From Flavobacterium chryseum (GTDB lineage Bacteria > Bacteroidota > Bacteroidia > Flavobacteriales > Flavobacteriaceae): 64,000 bases of DNA. Location: positions 248,001 to 312,000 of the forward strand of contig NZ_SNWW01000001.1 of assembly GCF_004362015.1 (NCBI RefSeq), written 5' to 3'. Positions within the stretch are counted from its first letter, which is position 1, and every line of letters starts with the position of its first letter. The notes beneath the pieces are model-generated. The model made no database searches. It worked only from the letters and a program-made list of their open reading frames with translations, and was not told the origin of the DNA. Below are positions 24,507 through 33,900 of the stretch, piece after piece. Made by a program: the position numbers and the translations under genes.

Positions 24507-25637
24507 ATGAAAAAATCATTTCTTTTTTTGTTGTTATTGTTTATTCAATTTGCTAATAGTCAAACTCCTGTTCAGGAACTGGCCTTAGTTAAAAAGGACG
24601 GTAAATACGGATACCTTACTAAAGAAGGAACATTTCGTATAGAACCAAAATACAAGAATGCCAAAAATTTCTCCGAAGGCCTTGCCGCTGTAGAAGATAA
24701 TGGGAAATGGGGTTTTATAGACATGAAAGGCACGTTGGTAATTCCGGCTACATTTGATAATGTAAAATATTTCGGAAGCGGAATTTGTGTGGTATCCAAA
24801 GATAAAAAATGGGTATACATAAATACTAAAGGAGAGGTTTTGACTGCGCCTGCTTCTGAAAAACTATTTGATTTTGAAAATGGTGTGGCATTCATAAAAC
24901 AAGGAAACAAAATTGGATTAATGAATCCGAAAATGACCGTTGTTTTAGAGCCAAAATACGATGTAATCAAACCTTTTGAAAATGGTTTTGCAAAAGTAAA
25001 AAACAATGATAATTGGGGAATCATCAATACAGCCGGAAAAATTGTTGTAGAGATTGCTTATCAGGAAATTGGTAATTACTACAAAGCGACAACCTGGGCA
25101 AAAAAAGGAGAAAGTTTTGGATTAGTAGCGGCAGGAAAATTTATTCCTGTTGACGGAGCTGATAAAATCTGGGATTTTGGAACACAGGATTTAACCTATG
25201 CGAGAAAAAACGGAAAAATTGGTTTTATTGATTTAAAAGGAAACTGGGCTATTCTTCCAATATATGATAAAGCAAAAGCTTTTTCAAAAAACCTTGCGCC
25301 CGTTCTTGTTGGTTCAAAATGGGGTTATATTAATTTAAAAGGAGAATTTATAATTCCGCCAACCTATAGCGATGCTGAAACTTTCAGCTCAAACGGTTTG
25401 GCTCCAATTAAAGAAAGCAACTGGGGTTTTATCAATGAAAAAGGAAAAATAGTAATTCCAACTCAATATGGTATTACCTCTAATGGTTTTGTCCTTTCGC
25501 TGTTTTCAGATCAGGAAAAAGGATTTATTAATGGTGTTGCAAGAGTAAAAAATGAAAAGAAATGGGGATTTCTTAAACCGGATGGTACTGTATTAGGTAA
25601 CCAATGGTTTGATAATGCTGAACTCTTTCAAAAATAA
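24507..25637 (+). CDS. secreted WG-repeat protein
   Basis: A 376-residue protein with a signal peptide (MKKSFLFLLLLFIQFANSQ). It is followed by about ten WG repeats of 35-40 residues, each close to KWGFIDxKGxxVIPxxYDxA; several are degenerate, such as SFGLVAAGKFIPVDGAD. WG repeats form extended beta structures and usually bind proteins or the cell envelope; no enzyme activity is expected. It lies between the ammonia-lyase and the ketoreductase (gaps of 34 and 20 nt), so it is probably co-expressed with the pigment genes. Its role there is unknown. Confidence 0.85.
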   Translation: MKKSFLFLLLLFIQFANSQTPVQELALVKKDGKYGYLTKEGTFRIEPKYKNAKNFSEGLAAVEDNGKWGFIDMKGTLVIPATFDNVKYFGSGICVVSKDKKWVYINTKGEVLTAPASEKLFDFENGVAFIKQGNKIGLMNPKMTVVLEPKYDVIKPFENGFAKVKNNDNWGIINTAGKIVVEIAYQEIGNYYKATTWAKKGESFGLVAAGKFIPVDGADKIWDFGTQDLTYARKNGKIGFIDLKGNWAILPIYDKAKAFSKNLAPVLVGSKWGYINLKGEFIIPPTYSDAETFSSNGLAPIKESNWGFINEKGKIVIPTQYGITSNGFVLSLFSDQEKGFINGVARVKNEKKWGFLKPDGTVLGNQWFDNAELFQK

Positions 25638-25657
25638 TAAAAAACTATTTTTATAAT

Positions 25658-26389
25658 ATGAAGTGTGTATTAGTAACGGGTGGTTCAAGAGGAATTGGAA
25701 GTGCTATTTGTAAAAAATTAGCCGTTGAAGCCAGCTATCATATTCTGATTAATTACCATTCTAACAAAACTGCAGCGGAAGAAACGCTTCAGGAAATACA
25801 AAAATTAGGAGCAACCGGAGAAATTTTAGGTTTTGATGTTTCGAATTTTGAAGACGTACAAAAAACTTTAACACAGTGGCAGGACGCCAATCCTGAAGCA
25901 ATTGTTGAAGCAATTGTAAACAATGCCGGAATTACAAAAGACGGTCTGTTTATGTGGATGACACCTGAAGACTGGAGCGGAGTTGTAAATACAAGTGTAA
26001 ACGGATTTTTTAATGTGACACAGTTTTTCATGCAAAAAATGCTGCGCAATAAATATGGCCGAATTGTAAATATTGTTTCGGTTTCCGGAGTAAAAGGAAC
26101 CGCAGGGCAAACCAATTATTCAGCTGCAAAAGGCGCAATCGTTGCGGCTACAAAAGCGCTGGCTCAGGAAGTTGCCAAACGTAATATTACCGTAAATGCA
26201 GTTGCACCGGGTTTTATCAGAACGGATATGACAAGCCAGTTAGATGAAAAAGAATTACTAAAACTAATTCCGGTTAATCGTTTTGGCGAAGCCGAGGAAG
26301 TAGCAGATTTAGTGAGTTTTTTAATTTCAAAAAAAGCAAGCTACATTACCGGTGAAATCATTAATATAAACGGAGGAATATATTCTTAA
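25658..26389 (+). CDS. 3-oxoacyl-ACP reductase (FabG-like)
   Basis: A 243-residue short-chain dehydrogenase. Nucleotide binding is by GGSRGIGSAI near residue 8, with NNAG near residue 90. The catalytic Ser-Tyr-Lys set is in VSVSGVKGTAGQTNYSAAKGA. It reduces beta-ketoacyl-ACP in each round of polyene extension and corresponds in role to the ketoreductase of aryl polyene clusters. It precedes a condensing enzyme and an ACP in a tight run. The housekeeping fabG is presumably elsewhere. Confidence 0.93.
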   Translation: MKCVLVTGGSRGIGSAICKKLAVEASYHILINYHSNKTAAEETLQEIQKLGATGEILGFDVSNFEDVQKTLTQWQDANPEAIVEAIVNNAGITKDGLFMWMTPEDWSGVVNTSVNGFFNVTQFFMQKMLRNKYGRIVNIVSVSGVKGTAGQTNYSAAKGAIVAATKALAQEVAKRNITVNAVAPGFIRTDMTSQLDEKELLKLIPVNRFGEAEEVADLVSFLISKKASYITGEIININGGIYS

Positions 26390-26407
26390 AAAATTACTTT
26401 AAAAACG

Positions 26408-27631
26408 ATGAATAAAAGAGTTGTAATTACTGGAATGGGAATTTATTCTTGTATAGGTACTTCTTTAGATGAAGTAAAGGAATCCTTATACACCGGAAAA
26501 TCTGGTATACAGTTTGATTCTGAAAGAAAAGAATTTGGTTTTCAATCCGCATTAACAGGAATGGTTCCAAGACCGGATTTAAAATCTTTGCTAACCAGAA
26601 GGCAACGTATGAGCGTTGGTGAAGAAACCGAATACGCCTACATGGCTACCATTGAGGCGCTGAAAAATGCAAATATAGACGATGCTTTTTTTGACAATCG
26701 CGAAGTTGGAATCATGTACGGAAACGACAGTGTTTCTAAAGCAATTATTGAAGCTACAGATATTATACGCGAAAAAAAGGACACCGCTTTAATTGGTTCA
26801 GGCGCTATTTTTAAATCGATGAATTCTACGGTAACAATGAATTTGTCTACCATTTTTAAACTTCGTGGTATAAATCTTACCATCAGTGCAGCCTGCGCAA
26901 GTGGTTCTCACTCTATAGGATTAGCTTATTTTTTAATAAAAAGTGGTTTTCAGGATATCATTATTTGTGGTGGAGCACAGGAAATCAATAAATATGCAAT
27001 GAGCAGCTTTGACGGATTAGGTGTTTTTTCCGGAAGAGAAAACGAACCCGCAAAAGCTTCAAGACCTTTTGATGCCGAAAGAGACGGATTAATTCCGAGT
27101 GGTGGCGGTGCAACGTTAATATTAGAAAGCTACGAATCTGCAATTGCCCGTGGTGCCAACATTATTGCTGAAGTTGCAGGTTACGGATTTTCTTCAAACG
27201 GAGGCCATATTTCGACACCAAATGTCGAAGGACCATCAATAGCAATGCAAAGAGCACTTGATGATGCACAATTAAAAGCAAGTGATATCGATTACATAAA
27301 TGCTCATGCCACTTCGACGCCAGTTGGAGACAGCAATGAAGCCAAAGCAATCTTTGAAGTTTTTGGAGAAAGCAATCCATACGTAAGTTCCACAAAATCA
27401 ATGACGGGACACGAATGTTGGATGGCAGGAGCAAGCGAAGTAATTTATTCTATACTAATGATGCAAAACGATTTTATCGCTCCAAACATCAATTTAGAAA
27501 ATACAGATGAAGATTCAGCGAAATTAAATTTAGTTAAAACTACGTTAAATAAAAAAATTGATATATTTTTGTCCAATTCCTTCGGGTTTGGAGGAACAAA
27601 TTCTGCACTTGTAGTTAAAAAGATTAAATGA
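26408..27631 (+). CDS. beta-ketoacyl-ACP synthase (FabF-like), KS 1
   Basis: A 407-residue thiolase-fold condensing enzyme with a complete triad: Cys163 in TISAACASGSHS, His300 in YINAHATSTPVGD and His335 in MTGHECWMAGASE. It extends acyl-ACP by decarboxylative condensation with malonyl-ACP. The stop overlaps the ACP start (ATGA). It is one of three full KS enzymes in the locus, and its place beside FabG and ACP suggests a core elongation unit. Confidence 0.93.
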   Translation: MNKRVVITGMGIYSCIGTSLDEVKESLYTGKSGIQFDSERKEFGFQSALTGMVPRPDLKSLLTRRQRMSVGEETEYAYMATIEALKNANIDDAFFDNREVGIMYGNDSVSKAIIEATDIIREKKDTALIGSGAIFKSMNSTVTMNLSTIFKLRGINLTISAACASGSHSIGLAYFLIKSGFQDIIICGGAQEINKYAMSSFDGLGVFSGRENEPAKASRPFDAERDGLIPSGGGATLILESYESAIARGANIIAEVAGYGFSSNGGHISTPNVEGPSIAMQRALDDAQLKASDIDYINAHATSTPVGDSNEAKAIFEVFGESNPYVSSTKSMTGHECWMAGASEVIYSILMMQNDFIAPNINLENTDEDSAKLNLVKTTLNKKIDIFLSNSFGFGGTNSALVVKKIK

Positions 27632-27891
27632 AAGCGATGAATAAAGAAGAAATAATAAATAAAATTAATAGTTTTTTGGTTGATGAATTTGAAGTTGATA
27701 ATGACGACATTGAACCAGAAGCAAATTTAAAAGATACACTTGGGTTAGATAGTTTAGACTATGTTGACTTAGTAGTTTCGATTGAAGCCACTTTTGGTGT
27801 AAAACTAGTTGAAGCCGATTTCGTAGGAATCGCTTCTTTTCAAAGTTTTTATGATCTTATTGAAACTAAACTAAAAGCTAAAGTTGTTTAA
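27628..27891 (+). CDS. acyl carrier protein 1
   Basis: An 87-residue ACP. The phosphopantetheine site is Ser42 in LGLDSLDYVDLVVSIE. It is acidic with the usual helices. The start at 27628 gives an ATGA overlap with KS 1; an ATG three codons later (MNKEE) is also possible. It overlaps the next gene by 1 nt (TAATG). It carries intermediates of polyene or acyl chain assembly. Confidence 0.93.
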   Translation: MKAMNKEEIINKINSFLVDEFEVDNDDIEPEANLKDTLGLDSLDYVDLVVSIEATFGVKLVEADFVGIASFQSFYDLIETKLKAKVV

Positions 27892-28772
27892 TGAGTCAAT
27901 GGGATGGCAAATCAAAAGGAACAGTTTTAGGCTATAAAATATTTGTTTTTTTGATACAAAAAGCGGGTGTTAAATCCGCTTACGTTTTACTTTATTTTGT
28001 TGCTTCTTATTATTTCTTGTTTTTAAAGAAAAGTAATAAAGCCATTTTTTATTATTTTAAAGAAAGGCTAAAGTACCCTCAATTTAAATCTAAAAAAATG
28101 GTATTCAAAAGTTATTATACTTTTGGACAAACCATCATTGATAAGATTTCTATTTCAGCAGGAATGCGAAACAAATTCACCTATGAGTTTGACGGAATTG
28201 AAATTTTGAAAAAACTTTTAGCAGAGAAAAAAGGCGGTGTTTTAATTAGCGCGCACATTGGAAATTTTGAAATTGCCGAACATTTTTTTGGCGAAATTGA
28301 TCTTGATTTTCAAATCAATTTAGTCACTACAGATTTAGAGCATTCTGCTATCAAGAATTATCTTGAAACTGTTGTAAAAAAACCAACCGTAAAATTTATA
28401 ATTATCAGAGATGATTTGTCTCATATTTTTGAGATCAATGCAGCTTTGTCTAGTAATGAATTGGTTTGTTTTACCGGCGACCGCTATTTTGAAGGCACAA
28501 AATCATTATCTGAAAAAATTCTGGGCGAACAAGCTAATTTTCCTGCTGGCCCATTTTTAATTGCATCGCGATTAAAAGTTCCTGTAGTTTTTGTTTATGT
28601 AATGAAAGAACAAAACCTGCATTATCATTTATATGCACGTGAAGCAGAAGTAAAACACAGAGACGAAAAAGCACTTTTAAGATCTTATATCGAAAGTGTC
28701 GAATCAATGCTTGAAAAATATCCTTTACAATGGTTCAATTATTTTGATTTCTGGAACCAGTTAAAAAAGTAA
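27891..28772 (+). CDS. LpxL/HtrB-like acyltransferase
   Basis: A 293-residue protein of the lysophospholipid acyltransferase superfamily, lauroyl/myristoyl branch. The catalytic pair is His122 and Glu127 in ISAHIGNFEIAE. A hydrophobic N-terminal segment (about residues 15-45) suggests membrane attachment. Aryl polyene clusters carry a similar gene that attaches the chain to a lipid. Here it may esterify the polyene acid to the dialkylresorcinol or to a lipid; this is inference. It is translationally coupled to ACP 1. Confidence 0.85.
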   Translation: MSQWDGKSKGTVLGYKIFVFLIQKAGVKSAYVLLYFVASYYFLFLKKSNKAIFYYFKERLKYPQFKSKKMVFKSYYTFGQTIIDKISISAGMRNKFTYEFDGIEILKKLLAEKKGGVLISAHIGNFEIAEHFFGEIDLDFQINLVTTDLEHSAIKNYLETVVKKPTVKFIIIRDDLSHIFEINAALSSNELVCFTGDRYFEGTKSLSEKILGEQANFPAGPFLIASRLKVPVVFVYVMKEQNLHYHLYAREAEVKHRDEKALLRSYIESVESMLEKYPLQWFNYFDFWNQLKK

Positions 28773-28825
28773 AACATACAATTTAAGGTCGTTCTTTCAT
28801 AAATATCCAAATCTTAAAATAAAAC

Positions 28826-30466
28826 ATGCAGGAATTTGACACAATTATCATCGGTTCTGGAGTTGGAGGATTATCAACCGCAATATGTCTGGCAAGAGCC
28901 GGACAAAAAGTGTTAGTACTAGAACAACATTACGTTCCTGGTGGCTGGAGTCATAGTTTTACTTTAAAAGGACAACGTTTTAGTCCGGGTGTTCATTATG
29001 TAGGACTTCTTGATGAAGGACAATCTACAGATAAATTATATCGAGGTTTAGGAATTGCCAATGATATGGTATTTTTTAGAATGAACAAAGATGCCTACGA
29101 GCATTGCTTAATTGGCGACAAAAGTTTCGATTTACCTGCAGGAGTTGACAATCTTAAAAAAAGACTTTCTTCACATTTTCCACACGAAGAAAAAAACATA
29201 AACGAATATCTTACACTAGTTCAAAGAGTAAGTTATGAATTGCAATTAATTCCAAAACTAAAAGGTTTCTGGCAAAACATAACCGTTCCGTTTCGTACCA
29301 AACATTTCGGAAAGTTTGCTCTATTTCCATTAAAGAAAGTGGTTGGCTGGCACGTAAAAGACCCGATATTAAAAGCAGTCCTTAATATACAATGCGGCGA
29401 TCACGGCCTTTCACCAAACAGAGCCTGTTTTCCTGTACATTGTTCTGTAATGAGTCATTATTTTGATGGCGGTTTTTACCCAATGGGCGGCGGCGGCGGC
29501 ATTGTAAAAGCCATGACAAACGGAATAAAAAGACATGGCGGTGAAGTTCGCGTAAAGCAAAATGTTAAGAACATTATTATTGAAAATAAAAAGGCAGTAG
29601 GCGTTCAGCTTGAAAATGGCGACAGAATAATGGCTAAGAATATTGTTTCAAATGCTGATCCTTCTATCACTTATTTAAATTTAATTGGCAAAGAACACAT
29701 CAGTAAATCACTCCTAAAGAAATTAGAAAAAACGAAATATTCTGTTACCTCTTTAATTTTGTTTTTGACATTAGATTTAGATGTTACACAATTTCAAATC
29801 GATTCCGGAAATATCTGGATGATGAAAGATGAAAATGATGATGCCAATTTTGAACATTTAATGAGCGATACAATTGCAACCGGAGATTCATTTCCTGCAG
29901 TTTTTATAAGCTGTACGACACTTAAAGATCCCGCAAGTTTTAACGGAAGATATCATAATTTTGAAATTGTAACTTATGTAAACTACGATCACATGAGTGA
30001 TTTTAATGGTTTGGATGATTATCACAATGAGGAATATAAAAAGTTTAAAGAAAAAGTAGTCGATAAACTCATGAACAATGTCGAGAAGATAATTCCGAAT
30101 GCAAAACAGCATATTATTCAGGCAGAATTAGGAACTCCAAAAACAAATGAATTTTACATTAATTCGACAAAAGGAAATGTTTACGGAACCGAAAAAACAT
30201 TAAATCAGGTTGGTCCTTTTTCTTATAAGAATAAAACTGAAATCGAAAACCTGTTCCTTTGCGGAGCTTGTACATTATCTCACGGCGTTACAGGTGCAAC
30301 ACACTCAGGTGTTGCAGCCGCTGCAACAATTTTAGGCTGCACGCCGGATGATTTACTGATTGAAGATGAAAATCAAAAAATCAGAATTTATGATGCTGAA
30401 GATCAGACTACATGGCCGGAATGGGTTCACACAAAACGAACAGATAAAATAAGGAAATTCGTTTAG
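28826..30466 (+). CDS. CrtI-like FAD-dependent oxidoreductase (phytoene desaturase family) 1
   Basis: A 546-residue flavoprotein. The N-terminal FAD fold is TIIIGSGVGGLSTAICLARAGQKVLVLEQ with the GGWSHSF loop. The C-terminal FAD motif is LFLCGACTLSHGVTGATHSG. The superfamily includes carotenoid desaturases and isomerases and retinol saturases. No carotenoid genes are nearby, so it probably acts on the aryl polyene or the resorcinol. A second paralogue is at 51175. Confidence 0.82.
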   Translation: MQEFDTIIIGSGVGGLSTAICLARAGQKVLVLEQHYVPGGWSHSFTLKGQRFSPGVHYVGLLDEGQSTDKLYRGLGIANDMVFFRMNKDAYEHCLIGDKSFDLPAGVDNLKKRLSSHFPHEEKNINEYLTLVQRVSYELQLIPKLKGFWQNITVPFRTKHFGKFALFPLKKVVGWHVKDPILKAVLNIQCGDHGLSPNRACFPVHCSVMSHYFDGGFYPMGGGGGIVKAMTNGIKRHGGEVRVKQNVKNIIIENKKAVGVQLENGDRIMAKNIVSNADPSITYLNLIGKEHISKSLLKKLEKTKYSVTSLILFLTLDLDVTQFQIDSGNIWMMKDENDDANFEHLMSDTIATGDSFPAVFISCTTLKDPASFNGRYHNFEIVTYVNYDHMSDFNGLDDYHNEEYKKFKEKVVDKLMNNVEKIIPNAKQHIIQAELGTPKTNEFYINSTKGNVYGTEKTLNQVGPFSYKNKTEIENLFLCGACTLSHGVTGATHSGVAAAATILGCTPDDLLIEDENQKIRIYDAEDQTTWPEWVHTKRTDKIRKFV

Positions 30467-30477
30467 AAAAAAATACT

Positions 30478-30485
30478 TATTTTTG
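30478..30485 (+). promoter_or_regulatory. -7 box before darA
   Basis: TATTTTTG matches TAnnTTTG exactly, 29 nt before the darA ATG. It could give the dar genes an internal promoter. No strong -33 TTG is visible. Confidence 0.35.
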
Positions 30486-30514
30486 CGTTTTCAACCAAAT
30501 CAACAAACCAAAAA

Positions 30515-31417
30515 ATGAAAAATGTTCTTGTAATCTACTATTCTCAATCTGGACAATTAGGAGAAATTGCACAAAATATTGCAAAACCTTTTCTAAATTC
30601 AAATGAAATAAATGTAACATTTCATGAAATAAAATTAGAGAAACCTTTTCCTTTTCCGTGGGATAAAAATTCCTTTTTTGATGCTTTTCCGGAATCGTTT
30701 TTACAAATTCCAACAGCATTAAAACCGGTTTCAGAAGTAGTTCTTAATACAAAATATGATTTGGTTCTTTTTCATTATCAGGTTTGGTATTTATCTCCGT
30801 CTATTCCTATAAACTCATTTTTAAAAAGTGATGAAGCCAAAAAAATATTAAATAATACGCCCGTTATTACCATTAGCGGTTCTCGTAATATGTGGATTAT
30901 GGCTCAGGAAAAAATCAAAGTTTTACTAAAAGAAGCCAATGCGCAATTGGTAGGAAATGTAGCTTTGGTAGATCGTGTAGGAAATTTAATAAGTGTTATT
31001 ACAATTGTTGAATGGATGTTTTCAGGTGTTAAGAAAAAGTATCTTGGAATTTTCCCTTTACCGGGCGTTTCAGATAAAGACATTCAGGAATCAGAAAAGT
31101 TTGGAAAAGTAATGCTTTCAGAATTTCAACAGAACAATCTAAGCAATTTACAACCCAAATTACTGGCAATTGACGCGGTAAAAATTAGTCCGTATTTAGT
31201 TACTGTTGATAAAACAGCAAATAAAATTTTTAATAAATGGTCAAACCTTATTTATAAAAATAAAAATAACAGAAAATTGCTGCTTAAACTATTTAATGTT
31301 TATTTATTCCTTGCGATATGGTTAATCTCACCAATAGTGTATATATTGCACCTTTTTACCTACCCTATTAAATTAAATACTATAAAAAAAGAAACTCAAT
31401 ATTATAAAGGGGTTTAA
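30515..31417 (+). CDS. darA: dialkylresorcinol condensing enzyme DarA
   Basis: A 300-residue protein. The N-terminal part is flavodoxin/NAD(P)H-dehydrogenase-like (VLVIYYSQSGQLGEIAQNIA), and the C-terminal end has a hydrophobic segment (about residues 262-285). Homologues called DarA work with DarB in making 2,5-dialkylresorcinols, where DarA is thought to oxidise (aromatise) the cyclohexanedione formed by DarB. It is 18 nt upstream of darB, the diagnostic gene pair. This supports a flexirubin rather than a plain aryl polyene. Confidence 0.88.
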   Translation: MKNVLVIYYSQSGQLGEIAQNIAKPFLNSNEINVTFHEIKLEKPFPFPWDKNSFFDAFPESFLQIPTALKPVSEVVLNTKYDLVLFHYQVWYLSPSIPINSFLKSDEAKKILNNTPVITISGSRNMWIMAQEKIKVLLKEANAQLVGNVALVDRVGNLISVITIVEWMFSGVKKKYLGIFPLPGVSDKDIQESEKFGKVMLSEFQQNNLSNLQPKLLAIDAVKISPYLVTVDKTANKIFNKWSNLIYKNKNNRKLLLKLFNVYLFLAIWLISPIVYILHLFTYPIKLNTIKKETQYYKGV

Positions 31418-31435
31418 GAAGACGAAAGTAGAATT

Positions 31436-32569
31436 ATGTTTGAAGTATATATTACCAGAGCCGCAAAATTTTTGCCAAACGAAGCTGTTTCAAATGATGA
31501 AATGGAAAGTTATTTAGGTCTTATAAATGATACCGCTTCTAAAGCAAGACGTATTATTTTGCGCAATAATAAAATTATAAGCCGCCATTACGCTGTAGAT
31601 AAAACAGGAAAAAGTACACACAGCAATGCTGAGTTAACTAACAATGCGATAGAGCAATTATTTGATGAAAAATTTACCGCTCAGGATTTAGAAGTCCTTT
31701 CTTGCGGAACTTCAACACCAGATGTTTTCCTGCCCTCTCATGCTGCAATGGTTCATGGTTTACTTAAAAATAAATCGGTAGAATTAAATTCTTCAACCGG
31801 GGTTTGCTGCGCCGGAATGAATTCTTTAAAATTTGGTTTCCTTTCTGTAAAATCAGGAAACTCTAAAAATGCTATTTGTACAGGATCTGAAAAAGTATCA
31901 ACATGGTTAATAGCAAAAAAATACAGTCAGGAAGTAAGCAACTTAAAAAACCTTGAAGAGCAGCCTATTATTGCTTTCAAAAAAGATTTTTTACGTTGGA
32001 TGTTATCTGATGGTGCCGGTGCTTTATTATTACAAAACGAACCTGGTGAAGGCATTTCTTTAAAAATCGAATGGATGGAAGCTTTTTCTTATGCATTTGA
32101 ATTAGAGACCTGTATGTACGCCGGCGGAGATAAATTAGAGAATGGCGAGATTAAATCATGGAGCGATTACGAACCTGAAGAATTGCTAAATCAATCTGTT
32201 TTTTCTATCAAACAAGATGTGAAATTACTGGATGAGTTTATCCTTTCCAAAGGGGCTGAAAGTATGAGTGATGCCATGAATAAAAATAATATTTCAACAG
32301 ATCAGGTCGATTATTTCATTCCTCACGTTTCTTCTAACTTTTTTGTTGAAGGATTAAAAAAAGGATTAAGTGAAAAAGGCGTTGGAATGGCTGATGAAAA
32401 ATGGTTCATGAATCTTTCAAAAGTTGGAAACGTAGGTTCTGCCTCCATCTATTTAGCTTTAGAAGAATTGATGAATTCCGGTAATCTAAAAAAAGGAGAC
32501 CGTATTCTTTTATCAGTACCGGAAAGCGGAAGATTTTCTTTTGCCTATGCTTATTTAACCGTTTGTTAA
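31436..32569 (+). CDS. darB: dialkylresorcinol-forming ketosynthase DarB (KAS III-like)
   Basis: A 377-residue KAS III-type condensing enzyme. The candidate catalytic Cys is at 124-125 in SSTGVCCAGMNS, with His297 in YFIPHVSS and Asn332 in NLSKVGNVGSAS. DarB joins a beta-ketoacyl unit with an alpha,beta-unsaturated acyl unit and cyclises them to a cyclohexanedione. Its TAA overlaps the ATG of the next gene by 1 nt. Confidence 0.92.
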   Translation: MFEVYITRAAKFLPNEAVSNDEMESYLGLINDTASKARRIILRNNKIISRHYAVDKTGKSTHSNAELTNNAIEQLFDEKFTAQDLEVLSCGTSTPDVFLPSHAAMVHGLLKNKSVELNSSTGVCCAGMNSLKFGFLSVKSGNSKNAICTGSEKVSTWLIAKKYSQEVSNLKNLEEQPIIAFKKDFLRWMLSDGAGALLLQNEPGEGISLKIEWMEAFSYAFELETCMYAGGDKLENGEIKSWSDYEPEELLNQSVFSIKQDVKLLDEFILSKGAESMSDAMNKNNISTDQVDYFIPHVSSNFFVEGLKKGLSEKGVGMADEKWFMNLSKVGNVGSASIYLALEELMNSGNLKKGDRILLSVPESGRFSFAYAYLTVC

Positions 32570-33000
32570 TGGAGAGAATTTTACTTTTAGAAAAAAATGC
32601 TGTCGAAAATTTATTGCCACAAAAGTTTCCTTTTGTTATGGTAGATAAAATGTATTCGTTTACAGAAGCTTCATTAGTTTCAGGTTTACAAATTCAGGAA
32701 GACAACATTTTTTTTGATAATAATACTTTTTTAGAAGCAGGATTAATAGAACATATGGCGCAATCTGTTGCGTTGCATACCGGATATGAGTTTTTTTTAA
32801 GAAAAGAAACAGCCCCAACGGGATATATTGGCTCTATCAAAGAAATTGAAATTAAAAGATTACCTAAAATCAACGATACGATACAATCAACTGTAACTAT
32901 TTTACAGGAATTTGCCGGAATCACTTTAGTGAATATAGTAACGACTTTAAATAATGAAGAGATTGCTACAGGACAAATGAAAACTGTTTTAGCCAAATAA
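32569..33000 (+). CDS. hot-dog fold dehydratase-like protein A
   Basis: A 143-residue FabZ-type hot-dog protein. The N-terminal LLPQKFPFVMVDKM and the central helix FLEAGLIEHMAQSVALH match the family, but the catalytic His of GHFPG is missing: the region reads FFDNNTFLEAG. It resembles the ApeP-type partner subunit of aryl polyene dehydratases. The start is the ATG at 32569, overlapping the darB stop; a TTG two codons earlier is less likely. It probably pairs with the HFPG-bearing protein at 45261. Confidence 0.8.
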   Translation: MERILLLEKNAVENLLPQKFPFVMVDKMYSFTEASLVSGLQIQEDNIFFDNNTFLEAGLIEHMAQSVALHTGYEFFLRKETAPTGYIGSIKEIEIKRLPKINDTIQSTVTILQEFAGITLVNIVTTLNNEEIATGQMKTVLAK

Positions 33001-33007
33001 AGTAGGT

Positions 33008-33472
33008 ATGGACACTAACGTCGACATACAAAATTACTTGCCACACCGAGCGCCGTTGCTTATGGTGGATTTAATATTAGATTTGGATACCAACTTTGTA
33101 GAAACTACGTTTTTAATAAAAGAAGATAATATTTTTGTTGATAAAGGTGTTTTTATAGAAGCCGGTTTAATCGAAAATACAGCGCAAACCTGTTCTTCTA
33201 TTGTTGGCAAAAAATATTTTGTTGAGGAAGACGGAACCGAAAATGATAACGTAAATGTTATTGGTTTTATCAGCGCCTTAAAAAATGTAAAAATACATTC
33301 GTTGCCAAAAGTTGGAGATACAATTACAACCAAAGCAAATTTGGTTTCTAAATTTGCCGGAGACGATTATACTTTATGCACAATGAGTTGCGAAAGTTCA
33401 CTTGGTGAAAAAATACTTTTAGAATGCGAAATTAATTTGTTCATTCAAAAAACAATTTCGGTTATTTCATAA
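33008..33472 (+). CDS. hot-dog fold dehydratase-like protein B
   Basis: A 154-residue paralogue of the preceding gene. It has NYLPHRAPLLMVDLILD and FIEAGLIENTAQTCSSIVG, and again no HFPG histidine (NIFVDKGVFIEAG). Two tandem His-less hot-dog proteins suggest a structural or chain-specific role in dehydration of 3-hydroxyacyl-ACP. It is 7 nt after protein A. Confidence 0.78.
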   Translation: MDTNVDIQNYLPHRAPLLMVDLILDLDTNFVETTFLIKEDNIFVDKGVFIEAGLIENTAQTCSSIVGKKYFVEEDGTENDNVNVIGFISALKNVKIHSLPKVGDTITTKANLVSKFAGDDYTLCTMSCESSLGEKILLECEINLFIQKTISVIS

Positions 33473-33495
33473 TTTCAATCGAAAATAAAACGGTC

Positions 33496-33900
33496 ATGGA
33501 AAAAGAAAAAGTACCACAAGACAAAGGTAATTTAACCAAAAATAATCTGAAAGAATTACTGTATGCCACCGATGAAAATGGTGATTACACTACCACTTTA
33601 AGTTCTGGTTGGGAGCCAAAAACAATTGCACTTTCTAATTCTATCGATGATATAAACGAACGAATTGCCGACGCAAAACAACAAGTTTTAAACGGCGAAT
33701 TAAGTCCCATTTGTTATTACATGGAAGTCAACAAAATGGACCTTACTATTCTTGCCAGTTATGTTGGACTTTGGAAATGGCGCGTAAAAAGACATTTTAA
33801 ACCTGATGTTTTTGCCAAATTAAACGATAAAACTTTACAAAAATATGCCGATGCTTTTGAGATCTCGGTACAAGAATTAAAAAATATTAAAACAGACTAA
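33496..33900 (+). CDS. small protein with XRE-like helix-turn-helix C-terminus
   Basis: A 134-residue protein not assigned to a family. Residues from about 80 to the end read like a Cro/cI (XRE) helix-turn-helix: LTILASYVGLWKWRVKRHFKP and then LQKYADAFEISVQELKNI, close to the usual klAdaLgVsvdeL ending. The N-terminal half is polar and probably flexible, followed by a helix (IDDINERIADAKQQVLNGE). It may be a pathway-specific regulator, or the fold may be used for protein binding. Its TAA overlaps the ATG of the BtrH-like gene. Confidence 0.6.
   Translation: MEKEKVPQDKGNLTKNNLKELLYATDENGDYTTTLSSGWEPKTIALSNSIDDINERIADAKQQVLNGELSPICYYMEVNKMDLTILASYVGLWKWRVKRHFKPDVFAKLNDKTLQKYADAFEISVQELKNIKTD

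Noticed and set aside
24572..25027. 151-residue minus-strand frame inside the WG-repeat gene
   Set aside because: It is created by the repeat codon pattern on the opposite strand; there is no start context or homologous motif.
28826..30466. Carotenoid (crt) gene cluster
   Set aside because: The two CrtI-like genes have no phytoene synthase or cyclase nearby, and they sit among aryl polyene and dar genes.
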